Source: Thalassobacillus devorans MSP14
GTDB lineage: Bacteria > Bacillota > Bacilli > Bacillales > Halobacillaceae
Direction: 5' to 3'
Assembly: GCF_000496835.1 (NCBI RefSeq)
Contig: NZ_KI543236.1
Coordinates: forward strand, 369,866-433,865
Length of the DNA stretch: 64,000 bases
The notes under the pieces are model-generated. The model saw nothing but the letters and a program-made list of their open reading frames with translations, had not been told where the DNA came from and ran no database searches. This document shows, in pieces, positions 43,877 to 51,767 of the stretch. A program made the position numbers and the translations under genes. Position 1 is the stretch's first letter, and each line of letters begins with the position of its first letter.

Positions 43877-44591
43877 ACAGGTTTTCCAGACGGTTTTTAT
43901 CAAGCAGGCGGAAGCGTTTCGGATCAAGTTTATGAATGAGTCCTTTTGCTTCGAGGTCGGCGAGCCTGCGGCTGATCGTTTCCGGTGTGGTACCGAGAAA
44001 GGAGGCAAGGTCTTTTTTGTTCATCGGCAGGCGGATCGTATCACTGCCTGATGCTTCCGCCAGCTCTGCCAAATACAGGGAAAGGCGCTTTCCGACGCTT
44101 TCCGTAGCTAGGCTGGTGGTCTGTTTTTCCGATTGTTCGAGGCGGGCGGAATAGGTCTTCAGTATTTTTAAGACGATGGAAGGATAGCGCATTAAAAAAT
44201 CCTGCAGGTTGTTTCGGCGGATTGTACAAATCGTGACAGGCTCATTTGCTTCGGCATACGACTCATGAAGCGATTCACTGAATAGCGCATATTCCCCGGT
44301 GAAATCCCCAGGCTGCAGGAGACGTACCACCTGTTCTTTACCAGAATCGGAAATCCGGTAAATACGTACCGAGCCCGTATTGACGATATATAGCGAGTCA
44401 GAAGGATCACCGGCCCGGTAAATGATATCTCCCTTTTGATAGGTGAGCGACCGGATGGCTTCGGTGACCGCATCCATCTGGTCATTATCAAGGTGGTTGA
44501 AAATCGGTACCCGGGCTACGCACGTATGGCCGGAAGCCTGATGACAATGCTGGCAAATGGGCCGGTCACCGGAATTTTTCATCATACTCAT
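43875..44591 (-). CDS. Crp/Fnr-family regulator, FNR-like oxygen sensor
   Basis: A 238-residue regulator. Cys13, Cys16 and Cys24 lie in an N-terminal cluster (CQHCHQASGHTC) and Cys122 is in the sensor domain (VTICTIRR). This matches the E. coli FNR arrangement (three N-terminal Cys plus Cys122) of a [4Fe-4S] oxygen sensor, unlike Bacillus Fnr with its C-terminal cluster. A cNMP-like barrel (about 25-150) and winged helix follow. The recognition helix reads TPETISRRLADLEAKG, whose E--SR residues read TTGAT half sites in FNR. A matching box lies 80 bases upstream. The ATG at 44591 follows AAGGAGG; a longer frame to 44639 lacks support. Confidence 0.88.
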   Translation of the reverse strand: MSMMKNSGDRPICQHCHQASGHTCVARVPIFNHLDNDQMDAVTEAIRSLTYQKGDIIYRAGDPSDSLYIVNTGSVRIYRISDSGKEQVVRLLQPGDFTGEYALFSESLHESYAEANEPVTICTIRRNNLQDFLMRYPSIVLKILKTYSARLEQSEKQTTSLATESVGKRLSLYLAELAEASGSDTIRLPMNKKDLASFLGTTPETISRRLADLEAKGLIHKLDPKRFRLLDKNRLENL

Positions 44592-44668
44592 CCACGTATC
44601 CTCCTTCCATTTTCTTTCATTATAGCATGATGGTCGCATGAAATTATGGGCACAGAATTTGTGAAAAC

Positions 44669-44710
44669 TTGATCTGGGTCAAAGAAAAGACGGACTAAGG
44701 CGAGGATAAT
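44669..44710 (+). promoter_or_regulatory. FNR box and class II promoter of the divergent operon
   Basis: TTGATCTGGGTCAA at 44669-44682 matches the FNR/ANR consensus TTGAT-N4-(A/G)TCAA. A -10-like GATAAT lies at 44705-44710. If transcription begins about seven bases beyond it (44717), the box is centred at -41.5, the classical activating position of FNR. No good -35 is needed or seen. Activation of the 44735-46627 operon without oxygen is therefore predicted. Confidence 0.8.
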
Positions 44711-44734
44711 GGAAAACAAAGGAGGAGATGTTTT

Positions 44735-44872
44735 ATGACGAATCAAGCATTGCTTTCTATTGATTTGGATGTGGATCGGATGATCAATGAAGGTCTGGGC
44801 GGGGGATATATTCTGTCTAAAATTGATGAGCGCAGGTTCGATGACTTGGAAGCAGGGGAGGAAAAGATATGA
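44735..44872 (+). CDS. Small protein, 45 residues, first gene of the FNR-box operon
   Basis: ATG 44735 follows AAAGGAGGAG (44718-44727). The product opens MTNQALLSIDLDVDRMINEG and ends KIDERRFDDLEAGEEKI. It has a Gly-rich turn (GLGGGY) and an acidic end, with no membrane segment. The next gene's ATG overlaps its stop (ATGA), so translation is coupled. No family is recognised. Confidence 0.75.
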   Translation: MTNQALLSIDLDVDRMINEGLGGGYILSKIDERRFDDLEAGEEKI

Positions 44873-45180
44873 TGTATCTCCCGGAAGTGTATGCCTGGGT
44901 CCTCTATGCTGGTCTATTAGCTTTGGCGGCGGCGGTCGTTCTCCGAAGCGTGAAAATGTTCTCGGTGGAAATAGTGCTGCTGGCGGGCATAATGGTCTTA
45001 CTGGATGGTCAGCTATTGATATTCGCGGGAATGATCCAGTTGGTAATCAGTGCGATGCTGCTCCTCGGGATGCTGCGCGCAATCGATCGCAATTACCGGC
45101 TCGTGTTGGAAAAAACGCATCGAATTCCAAGAAATCTTACGTATCGAGGCGCTGATGGAGCCCGGGCTTCTTTTTTATAA
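44869..45180 (+). CDS. Small integral membrane protein, 103 residues
   Basis: Three hydrophobic segments (about 8-26, 32-50 and 52-70) are followed by a basic cytoplasmic tail (RAIDRNYRLVLEKTHRIPRNL). ATG 44869 or the directly following ATG 44872 may be used. It is coupled to the 45-residue gene upstream and sits 12 bases before the next membrane-protein gene. No family is recognised with confidence. The context points to anaerobic membrane or respiratory function. Confidence 0.75.
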   Translation: MMYLPEVYAWVLYAGLLALAAAVVLRSVKMFSVEIVLLAGIMVLLDGQLLIFAGMIQLVISAMLLLGMLRAIDRNYRLVLEKTHRIPRNLTYRGADGARASFL

Positions 45181-45192
45181 GGAGGGAGGGAA

Positions 45193-45678
45193 ATGCGCGA
45201 ACTGGTTCTATTCATCCATATTCTGCTTGGCGTCATGTGGGCGGGGGGCATTCTTTTTATCGGCTGGGGCGTGTTTCCCGCGGCAGCAAAAATGCCTGTG
45301 GAAAGACAGCGTACTTTCCTCATTGGTCTGATGAAGCACACGCATTACTTGTTTACGATGGCGGGAACAGGAGTGGTCCTCACCGGTATCATACTCGGAA
45401 CCGTATTCGGCCCCCTCCACAGCTGGGATACCATTCGCAGCACCACGTACGGACATCTTTGGCTGACCGCACTCTCGATCGGAACATTCGCCTTGTTCTG
45501 GGGAGTTTTTGTGGGTTACAGGGAAATGATGCTCGTATTCACGGACGATTATTTATGGAAAGAAGCAGCAGCTGGCAGCCGGAAAGCCCTTTCGCGGGAT
45601 CTTTTCCGGCTTGCCGCTTTAGAGTCGGTGGAAGTGCTCAGTTTGGTGGCGCTTATTTTTCTTATGGTGAAATGGTAA
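45193..45678 (+). CDS. CopD/DUF2269-like membrane protein
   Basis: A 161-residue membrane protein with four hydrophobic segments. The opening ELVLFIHILLGVMWAGGILFIGWGVFP and the later LMKHTHYLFTMAGTGVVLTGIILG place His residues (His9, His49, His51) within or at the edge of helices, as in CopD-like and b-type cytochrome-like proteins that can hold haem. AAGGAGGGAGGG precedes ATG 45193. A haem or metal role is inference. Confidence 0.65.
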   Translation: MRELVLFIHILLGVMWAGGILFIGWGVFPAAAKMPVERQRTFLIGLMKHTHYLFTMAGTGVVLTGIILGTVFGPLHSWDTIRSTTYGHLWLTALSIGTFALFWGVFVGYREMMLVFTDDYLWKEAAAGSRKALSRDLFRLAALESVEVLSLVALIFLMVKW

Positions 45679-45691
45679 GGGGGCGAAAAAC

Positions 45692-46627
45692 GTGCGGGCA
45701 TACAAAACAGCACCACAGCTGGAGAAGGACATTCCTTATACCTGCAAGCTGTCCTGGCTGCAGCTGATGCGGCCGTTGACATGGAGTGGAACCATCAGTC
45801 CCATTCTGGCAGGGAGTCTTTTGGCCGGGAGCGAAAATGCATTACACTACGAAAAGACCGGGTTACTGGTTATTGCCGCATTGCTGATCCAAAGCGGTGC
45901 CAATCTGTTCAATGACTATTTCGACTTCCGGCATGGCCAGGATAACGAACGCTGGCACAAAGTACAGGGATCTTCCACAAACAGGTACCCCTGTCATCAT
46001 CAGGTTCCGGCTGCCGGTGCGATTCTGATGGCTGCTGCTGTGCTCCTTGGGGGAAGGCTTGCATTCCTCACCGGGTGGTGGGTGGCGGTTGTAGGAATCC
46101 TCGGTATCCTTGCGGGAATTTCCTATTCTGCCGGCAGGCGCTCGCTCGCATCACGCGGGCTTGGTGAATGGACTGCCGGGCTATTTCTGGGAATGGTGAC
46201 AACGCTTCTCGGGTACAGCGTCCAAACCGGAACGATCACTGTGGAGGCTGTGCTGACTGGAATCGTTTTTGCATTATTAATCAGTTCGATGGTGCTTACC
46301 AATAACATCCGGGACATCAAAAAAGACGAAGGCTTCCGGCGTACCATCGCAATGAAGCTTGGCCACCGGAATGCGATCCGTCTTTTGAAAGGGTTGTTGT
46401 TTAGTGCATATCTGCTGGTAATCATACTTGTCACTTTTTCCTTTGTTCCAGTTGGAGTGCTGGTTGTGCTCCTCGCTTTTCCGCTTGCTATCCGGATTCC
46501 TCGTTCTTTTGGAGCTCAGCAGGAGGAAGCACAGCTGGCGATGAAGCGGGCTGCCTTGCATCACTGGGCATTCGGAATGCTTTTCATACTGGGAATGGTG
46601 ATTGGATCACCCCAGGTCCTCCAGTAA
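45692..46627 (+). CDS. UbiA-family prenyltransferase (MenA-like)
   Basis: A 311-residue membrane prenyltransferase with eight to nine hydrophobic segments. The first Asp-rich motif is NLFNDYFDFRHGQDNERW (N-x3-D-x2-D pattern) and the second region is TNNIRDIKKDEGFRRTIAMKLG (D-x3-D). These bind Mg-prenyl diphosphate. MenA makes demethylmenaquinone from 1,4-dihydroxy-2-naphthoate, which fits a gene under oxygen-responsive control. It is not beside other men genes, so it may be a second, specialised copy. The start is GTG 45692 after AAGGGGG. Its last codons run into the 27-bp repeat at 46608. Confidence 0.85.
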   Translation: MRAYKTAPQLEKDIPYTCKLSWLQLMRPLTWSGTISPILAGSLLAGSENALHYEKTGLLVIAALLIQSGANLFNDYFDFRHGQDNERWHKVQGSSTNRYPCHHQVPAAGAILMAAAVLLGGRLAFLTGWWVAVVGILGILAGISYSAGRRSLASRGLGEWTAGLFLGMVTTLLGYSVQTGTITVEAVLTGIVFALLISSMVLTNNIRDIKKDEGFRRTIAMKLGHRNAIRLLKGLLFSAYLLVIILVTFSFVPVGVLVVLLAFPLAIRIPRSFGAQQEEAQLAMKRAALHHWAFGMLFILGMVIGSPQVLQ

Positions 46628-46634
46628 ATGGTAA
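46608..46634 (+). repeat. 27-bp dispersed repeat, copy 2, overlapping the UbiA stop
   Basis: CACCCCAGGTCCTCCAGT then AAATGGTAA. It encodes the last residues of the prenyltransferase (PQVLQ) and its stop codon. Confidence 0.85.
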
Positions 46635-46661
46635 TATAGCAGAGAGGGGAGTGGTGGAGAT

Positions 46662-47017
46662 ATGAATAATAATCTGATGGAACAAATGAAGGAATTGGAG
46701 AAGAGTCATTTGAATCTGGAAGTACGGAAATCTTCAGAAGAGCTGGATAACATTCTGGCGGATGACTTTTTTGAAATTGGCAGCTAATGATTTACAAGGA
46801 AGAATGTATTACGAATGGGGTTGACCCCGATGAAATGGAGCTATATGATTTTGAGCTTCATCCACTGGGAGCAGATGTCGTGTTGACCACTTATTTCATC
46901 CACAACAAAACTAAAAATCGCAATACGCTTCGGAGCTCGATTTGGAAACACCGGGAAGGGAGATGGCAGTTATATTTTCATCAGGGGACCATTACAAACA
47001 GGCCAATTCCTAATTAA
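46662..47017 (+). pseudogene. DUF4440/NTF2-like protein broken by a frameshift
   Basis: ATG 46662 after GGTGGAGA encodes 41 residues ending LADDFFEIGS, stopped by TAA at 46785. The next frame, from ATG 46787, reads IYKEECITNGVDPDEMELYDFELHPLG and continues to 47017 with SSIWKHREGRWQLYFHQGT. Together they make the 117-residue NTF2-like DUF4440 pattern (LL..DFFEIGSSG.IY.KE...LRSS.W....WQ..FHQGT). One base lost near 46784 would account for the break. The overlapping TAATG could allow coupled synthesis of two halves, but a recent pseudogene or sequence error is more likely. Confidence 0.75.
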
Positions 47018-47032
47018 AAGTTAATATATATA

Positions 47033-47082
47033 GTGCCTGCTCCCTAATAAGTTAACGCATCACTAAAGTGGGGGTCAGGCAA
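47033..47082. repeat. Dispersed palindromic repeat, copy 4 (terminator-like)
   Basis: GTGCCTG...AGTTAACGC...GTGGGGGTCAGGCA. It lies between the broken DUF4440 gene and the convergent Ig-like gene, and its 3' side is T-rich. Confidence 0.7.
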
Positions 47083-47145
47083 TTTTATTTTGACAAAGAA
47101 AAAAGAACTCCATCCCTGGATGAAGCTCTTCATAAACGCTAACCT

Positions 47146-49428
47146 TTAATCTCCAGGCGTATTGATGATGTTACGTTCAATTGTTGCATTTCTTGAGAGA
47201 CGGACTTCTTTGATCAGGGAGCCATCCTCTGACTCAGGATTTACGAGATTTAGGTTATCGACATAACCTGCCGGGGTTTCTTCAAGCAAAACATAGCCTC
47301 CAAGCTTCAGCGTTTCTCGGGGCACTTGCCATTCAACGATTCCCTGGCTGTTTGTGACACCGATCAGCTTCACTTCATCACTATACCGCTGGTTGTCACT
47401 GTCCCAATAGTCTTCCCAGGTCAATTCCTCGATTGGGATATCACCAAGTTCTCTGGCAAGGATGAACGTTATCCCTTCAGGATTGCCGTCCAAACGCCCG
47501 CCTACCATCTCCAGGGAGACATGAATATTATCTTCAGGGACAGATGGAACGGCGGTGCCGATCGTGAAGTTCGTTCGTAACGTTAAATCTTCTTCCGGAG
47601 GAAAACTTGGGTCTGTGCTCATTGAAACAAAGTAGCGGGCACTATAATTTTGTGTTGTTTCGAAAAGTGTCGCTGTATACAGGTTAAACTCTATAGTATC
47701 TGGTGTGATTACAACTTCCCCTTCACCAAGTATCCGATTACTTCCAGACTGCTCCACCTTTACATAATACGTGGTCGGTGCCTCAATAGGTTTATAAGTT
47801 ACCAGGTTTTCGACGTTGATCACGACGTCCTGAGGACGGGTATACACTTCCTGTGTTGGATAAATCAACTCTATTTCAGGAGCAGGGGCAATGGATAATT
47901 GCGTCATAGCACGATGTCCCCCATCTACTGTTTCGACAGTGATTACTGCAAGGCCTGGGGATAGTGCTGTCACCAATCCAGTTTCCGATACAGTTGCCAC
48001 ACTTTCATCCGAAGAATACCAGATGACTGCTTTTGTTGTAGCATCAGCCGGGCTTACTTCAGCGATCAATTGAAGTGTGTTGCCAACGTATACGGTTGCG
48101 GTGTTTGGCATTACACTTACTCCTGTTACAGGCACAGCTCCAGGGGGGGCGGCAGTAACTTCAATAACCAGTTCAGCATCCTGATTTGTACCGGATACAT
48201 CTCCTCTTAGTGTATAGGAAGCAGCCGGGTTAGGCGGTACAACAAATGTGTTACCTAATTGTTCGGACCCATCATACCAGGTCACAGGAACTTCCATTAT
48301 TGTGTTGTTACTCACTTCTACGATAACAGTCTCAGGCAGCAACACAACCTGATTACTTACAGCGGTAATCGATGATGGATTTCGTACACTCTCAATTACG
48401 ACAACCTGTATGGTTGCCTGATCCTGAAAGCCTCCCTCGGCAGTAGTAACTGTAATTTCCGCAGTCCCTTCAGAAATTGCTGTTACGCCTCCCTGGTTAT
48501 TTACGGTGGCAACCGCAGGATTGCTGCTCGCCCAGGAGACTTCCTGGTTGTTGGCATTTCGAGGGAAGACCGTAGCAATCAGCTGTTCTTCTTCACCTGG
48601 TAGTAGCTGCAGGTTTTCCTGGTCCAGTCCGACACCTGCGACAGGTACAGAGGCTGCGACATATTCCAGCGTTTCTGTTACATATTGCTGTCTGCCAGGC
48701 AGACGGATTTGTTTTGCAGGTGTAATGAAACCAGGTATATCTTCACCTCTGATAACGATATCCCCGCTTGGGTTGGTTACAAATGTCGCTACACCATCCA
48801 CGGTACGTATGATCGTCTCCGTATCTTCCCTGATCAGAGAAACATCCACTTCTCTTGGATCCGTGCCTTCGGGCCATTGGACCGTAACAGCAAGGACAAC
48901 TTTTCCTGGTTCATTACCAGGGTCCGGTCTGCCGCTGTCTATATAACCGGTTACTTCACTTAATTTCAGTGTGACAACACGTTTGCTGCCGTCATGCTCT
49001 TCCACTTCCAACGTGACAGTTTCAGCCGATACGTCAAGCAGTACACCAGTAATGGGCTCTGTCTGGCTCGAGGTGATTAATTCCACTCGATGGCCGATAA
49101 GGTTCTGCAACTCGTCTGCAAGAGGATCCCTTTCACCGCATCCTCCCTCTGTTGCCGGTACAAACCCGATAATATCGTCTATATGATAGATTCCGATTTT
49201 TGGCTCCTGACTGGCTTCTGGGGTATGGCTGTCGTGTTCTTCTCCTAGCTGCATCTTGATAATATCTTCATAAACTTCAAGTAATCTTCCTGTGATATTC
49301 GGGCGCCTTCCTGCCGGCGGACATGCTGGGATAATCAATTGTATTTGTTTATTAATAGTTTTTTTTAATTGTTCTCTCAGCTGCCTATTATCTCTGCAAA
49401 TGATTCTTCCAAAAAAGTTTCCAATCAA
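47146..49428 (-). CDS. Multi-domain Ig-like (BIG2) protein without signal peptide
   Basis: A 760-residue protein. TTG at 49428 is preferred as start because AAGGAG lies eight bases before it, whereas the GTG at 49437 overlaps that site. Two N-terminal Sm-like units (about 15-60 and 105-160; ITGRLLEVYEDIIKMQL, ITGVLLDVSAETVTLEV) resemble repeats in Bacillus spore coat proteins such as CotB. They are followed by a beta domain, two BIG2 Ig-like domains (about 262-345, 435-515; SWASSNPAVATVNNQGGVTAI and WYSSDESVATVSETGLVTAL) and a C-terminal prealbumin/SpaA-like domain (LLEETPAGYVDNL). With no export signal or LPxTG anchor, a spore-surface location is a reasonable guess. Confidence 0.75.
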   Translation of the reverse strand: MIGNFFGRIICRDNRQLREQLKKTINKQIQLIIPACPPAGRRPNITGRLLEVYEDIIKMQLGEEHDSHTPEASQEPKIGIYHIDDIIGFVPATEGGCGERDPLADELQNLIGHRVELITSSQTEPITGVLLDVSAETVTLEVEEHDGSKRVVTLKLSEVTGYIDSGRPDPGNEPGKVVLAVTVQWPEGTDPREVDVSLIREDTETIIRTVDGVATFVTNPSGDIVIRGEDIPGFITPAKQIRLPGRQQYVTETLEYVAASVPVAGVGLDQENLQLLPGEEEQLIATVFPRNANNQEVSWASSNPAVATVNNQGGVTAISEGTAEITVTTAEGGFQDQATIQVVVIESVRNPSSITAVSNQVVLLPETVIVEVSNNTIMEVPVTWYDGSEQLGNTFVVPPNPAASYTLRGDVSGTNQDAELVIEVTAAPPGAVPVTGVSVMPNTATVYVGNTLQLIAEVSPADATTKAVIWYSSDESVATVSETGLVTALSPGLAVITVETVDGGHRAMTQLSIAPAPEIELIYPTQEVYTRPQDVVINVENLVTYKPIEAPTTYYVKVEQSGSNRILGEGEVVITPDTIEFNLYTATLFETTQNYSARYFVSMSTDPSFPPEEDLTLRTNFTIGTAVPSVPEDNIHVSLEMVGGRLDGNPEGITFILARELGDIPIEELTWEDYWDSDNQRYSDEVKLIGVTNSQGIVEWQVPRETLKLGGYVLLEETPAGYVDNLNLVNPESEDGSLIKEVRLSRNATIERNIINTPGD

Positions 49429-49665
49429 TCGTTTCACTCCTTCGCCATAGTATTCTCTATAGAATATTCAATAACCATATTATGGAAGGGGCGTGGGACA
49501 CAAAATCACATGCCCAAATTACAAGAAGGAGCACATCTAACGTATAAAGGATGAGATAAAAAAATATAGTGACACACAGGAATTATTGTTAGAATGCAGA
49601 ACCTGAAGCGCCACTGAGTCTGAACCAAGCCAGTAAACGTTTAGCTATAGTGGGGCTGAAGAGTG

Positions 49666-49719
49666 TTGACATATAACTAATTGGTGTTATATTATATATG
49701 AAACCAAAAGGTGTTATAA
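49666..49719 (+). promoter_or_regulatory. Promoter and repeats upstream of the SRPBCC/ArsR pair
   Basis: TTGACA (49666-49671), 16-base spacer, TATATT (49688-49693). A GGTGTTATA repeat occurs at 49684 and 49711, one within the spacer and one just downstream, which is suitable for autoregulation by the ArsR protein. The rest of 49438-49732 shows no gene. Confidence 0.65.
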
Positions 49720-49732
49720 AAGGAGAGGTAAA

Positions 49733-50164
49733 ATGAGTGATAAAAACAAGTCAGTGCCTGAAATTAGAAAAAATGTAGTGTTTGATGCTCCCATCGAGAA
49801 AGTCTGGAAGGCGGTTACTACCGCTGAGGGAATAGAAGCGTGGTTCATGCCCAATAATTTTGAACCTGTAGAGGGTCACGAGTTTTACATCAAGTCACAG
49901 TTCGAAACATCTGCATGTAAGGTATTGAAAGTAGTTGAACCAAATGAAGTTTCCTTTACCTGGGGAGAGCAAGGCTGGGTTATCACTTTCTATCTGTCAG
50001 AATTGGATGGCAAGACCGGATTCACGTTAATTCATTCTGGTTGGGGTGCACCTGATGAGCTGATGAGCCCTGCCAACCGAACACAACAGGATGTCCGTAA
50101 CACAATGAACAATGGCTGGGATAAAATTGTTGATGATCGTTTACGAAAAGTGGTTGAAAACTGA
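49733..50164 (+). CDS. SRPBCC/AHSA1-domain protein
   Basis: A 143-residue Bet v 1-like (START/AHSA1) ligand-binding domain: RKNVVFDAPIEKVWKAVTTAEGIEAWFMPNNFEP at the N-terminus, then VSFTWGEQGWVITFYLSELDGKTGFTLIHSGW and a long C-terminal helix NNGWDKIVDDRLRKVVE. In Firmicutes such proteins commonly pair with an ArsR repressor as small self-regulated modules; the ligand is unknown. The ATG follows AAAGGAGAGG. Its stop overlaps the ArsR start by one base. Confidence 0.88.
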   Translation: MSDKNKSVPEIRKNVVFDAPIEKVWKAVTTAEGIEAWFMPNNFEPVEGHEFYIKSQFETSACKVLKVVEPNEVSFTWGEQGWVITFYLSELDGKTGFTLIHSGWGAPDELMSPANRTQQDVRNTMNNGWDKIVDDRLRKVVEN

Positions 50165-50481
50165 TGGCTGCCACTGCCAGGCATGACGTATACCAGGCAA
50201 TCGCTGATCCAACCAGACGTCAAATCCTGAAGCAATTGGCAGAAAAAGATGCCTCCATCAAAGAAATCGCTGACACTTATTCCCAGAGCAGAACAGCTAT
50301 CGTCAAGCATTTGCAAGTATTGCAAGAGGCACAGCTCGTCCGTGATCGAAAAGAAGGACGAGCCAAAATATACTCCCTTCAGCCCGCACAGCTGATGGAA
50401 GTGAAAGAATGGGTTTCCTTTTTTGAACAATATTGGGATAACAAGCTGGGTAACTTGAAAAATCTGGTTGAAGAGGAATAA
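50164..50481 (+). CDS. ArsR-family transcriptional regulator
   Basis: A 105-residue winged-helix protein: DVYQAIADPTRRQILKQLAEKDASIKEIADTYSQSRTAIVKHLQVLQEAQLVRDRKEGR. No ELCVC metal motif is present, so it belongs to the non-metal ArsR group usually linked to SRPBCC proteins. The ATG is fused to the upstream stop (TGATG). It probably represses its own promoter. Confidence 0.9.
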   Translation: MAATARHDVYQAIADPTRRQILKQLAEKDASIKEIADTYSQSRTAIVKHLQVLQEAQLVRDRKEGRAKIYSLQPAQLMEVKEWVSFFEQYWDNKLGNLKNLVEEE

Positions 50482-50614
50482 CTATATGGTAGAATCCAAA
50501 TGTTATTAACCTATTGACAAATGGAGTGAATACAAGTAACATAGTTGTTTAGTATTAAAAATTATAATTTGAATATAAATCGGCAGTAATGTACTAGGCG
50601 ATAGAACTGGTCAT

Positions 50615-50654
50615 AAGCCAAAAGAAGGTACCTTGTCTTCTTTTGGCTTTTTTT
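50615..50654 (+). terminator. Rho-independent terminator
   Basis: A 13-bp stem AAGCCAAAAGAAG / CTTCTTTTGGCTT with a 9-base loop and T run. It ends the SRPBCC/ArsR unit. Confidence 0.85.
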
Positions 50655-50711
50655 AAGGAACTTTACAGGGAACCAATATAAGCGGAATGCTTTATGAAGG
50701 GGAGTCTGTTA

Positions 50712-51119
50712 ATGGAGAATTCTATCGTCATTCCTATCACGAATGAAGAAGATATCGTCATTGCCAGGAAAACAGGCAGGGAGTTTTCAGACATGCTCGG
50801 TTTTCCGACGATCAGCAAAACAAGAGTCATTACTGCTGTTTCGGAGCTTGCCAGAAATATTTATCGCTATGCAGGGAATGGCTGGATCCGGTTGGAATTG
50901 GTCCAGGCTACTCATAGCAAAGGGCTAAGGATTACAGCAGTAGATAAAGGTCCCGGAATTATAAATATATCGGAAGCTTTAACGGTGGGCTATTCCAGTT
51001 CCGGAAGTCTCGGTGCCGGTCTGCCCGGAACAAAGAAAATGATGGATGAGTTTAATATAAAATCTACGCCTGGCCTTGGAACGCAGGTCACAGCGGTAAA
51101 ATGGATGAAAATGATATAG
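50712..51119 (+). CDS. RsbT-like anti-sigma/switch protein kinase
   Basis: A 135-residue GHKL ATPase of the RsbT/RsbW group. It opens NSIVIPITNEEDIVIARKTGREFSDMLGF, has the N box in VSELARNIYRYA and the G1 box in DKGPGI, then GLPGTKKMMDEF and GLGTQVTAVKW. In Bacillus, RsbT starts the stress cascade by phosphorylating stressosome RsbR/RsbS and activating RsbU. Here it is a single gene flanked by terminators with no rsbR, rsbS or rsbU neighbours, an orphan. ATG 50712 is chosen because AAGGGGAG (50697-50704) precedes it; an ATG at 50694 is upstream of that site. Confidence 0.9.
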   Translation: MENSIVIPITNEEDIVIARKTGREFSDMLGFPTISKTRVITAVSELARNIYRYAGNGWIRLELVQATHSKGLRITAVDKGPGIINISEALTVGYSSSGSLGAGLPGTKKMMDEFNIKSTPGLGTQVTAVKWMKMI

Positions 51120-51121
51120 AG

Positions 51122-51170
51122 AGTGTCTGCCTTGAGGTGAAGATTTGTCCTTTGGGTAGACACTTTTTTA
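51122..51170 (+). terminator. Rho-independent terminator after the RsbT-like gene
   Basis: AGTGTCT (51122-51128) pairs with AGACACT (51158-51164), followed by T6. Confidence 0.7.
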
Positions 51171-51279
51171 TTTTGCTGAGATTTAATATTTTAATTCGAT
51201 AAAAATGACATTTTAGTTTGTAGTGTCCTCGTCTAACTTTTCCTTGTAGCTTTCCGGGCAGTTATTTGATAAAATCAAA

Positions 51280-51298
51280 TAGTTACCTATGCTAACTA
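51280..51298 (+). promoter_or_regulatory. Candidate MarR operator
   Basis: TAGTTA-N7-TAACTA, with a further TAACTA half site at 51309. It lies 38 bases upstream of the MarR gene, as expected for autoregulation. The rest of 51171-51335 shows nothing else. Confidence 0.6.
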
Positions 51299-51335
51299 TT
51301 ACCCATGATAACTAATTGAAAAAAGGAGACTGGTC

Positions 51336-51755
51336 ATGAAAACGGCACAGGAATTTTTCCAGGAGTTGATAATGCTTTATCGGCCCTTTGAGAATAAGCT
51401 GAATCTCAAGCTCGCCAGGCATAACCTGCAGCGGGCACAGTGGACGATCCTTTATTACCTTTATCAGAAAGGACCTGCTTCAAATGTGGAAATCTCTCAT
51501 TATCAAAGTGTGGAGAAGCCTACCATAACGAGGACGATCCACCGGTTAGAGGAAGCTGGCTACATCGAAAAGATCCCCGGACGGGACAAAAGGGAAAAGC
51601 GGATGAAGCTGACGGAAAAAGGGACAGCAGTTTATCAGGATGTCCGGGTCGCCATCGACCATTTTGAACAGGAGATACTTAAAGGTATCAGTGAAGAAAA
51701 GCAAATCGAAGTGATTGGCATCATGAAACAGATTAGACAGAATATCAACAGTTAA
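51336..51755 (+). CDS. MarR-family transcriptional regulator
   Basis: A 139-residue winged-helix dimer. The DNA-binding part reads ASNVEISHYQSVEKPTITRTIHRLEEAGYIEKIPGRDKREKRMKLTEKG (a clear wing with the DKREK stretch). The helical ends form the dimer. GGAGACTGG lies upstream. The gene is followed after 12 bases by an efflux transporter, the common repressor-pump arrangement, so it probably controls that pump in response to a small molecule. Confidence 0.92.
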   Translation: MKTAQEFFQELIMLYRPFENKLNLKLARHNLQRAQWTILYYLYQKGPASNVEISHYQSVEKPTITRTIHRLEEAGYIEKIPGRDKREKRMKLTEKGTAVYQDVRVAIDHFEQEILKGISEEKQIEVIGIMKQIRQNINS

Positions 51756-51767
51756 GGAGTTTTAGTT

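Noticed and set aside
44787-45155. Alternative-frame ORF of 122 codons in the FNR-box operon
   Set aside because: The 45-residue and 103-residue genes in this interval have proper ribosome sites and stop-start overlap. The alternative frame has neither.
45237-45767. 176-codon frame overlapping the CopD-like gene
   Set aside because: It is Arg/His-rich and shifted relative to a good membrane protein with a strong ribosome site; a shadow frame.
49600-49662. A possible seventh copy of the palindromic repeat (GCCACTGAGTC...GTGGGGCTGA)
   Set aside because: Some blocks resemble the family, but the arms do not pair and the GCCTGACCCC core is missing.
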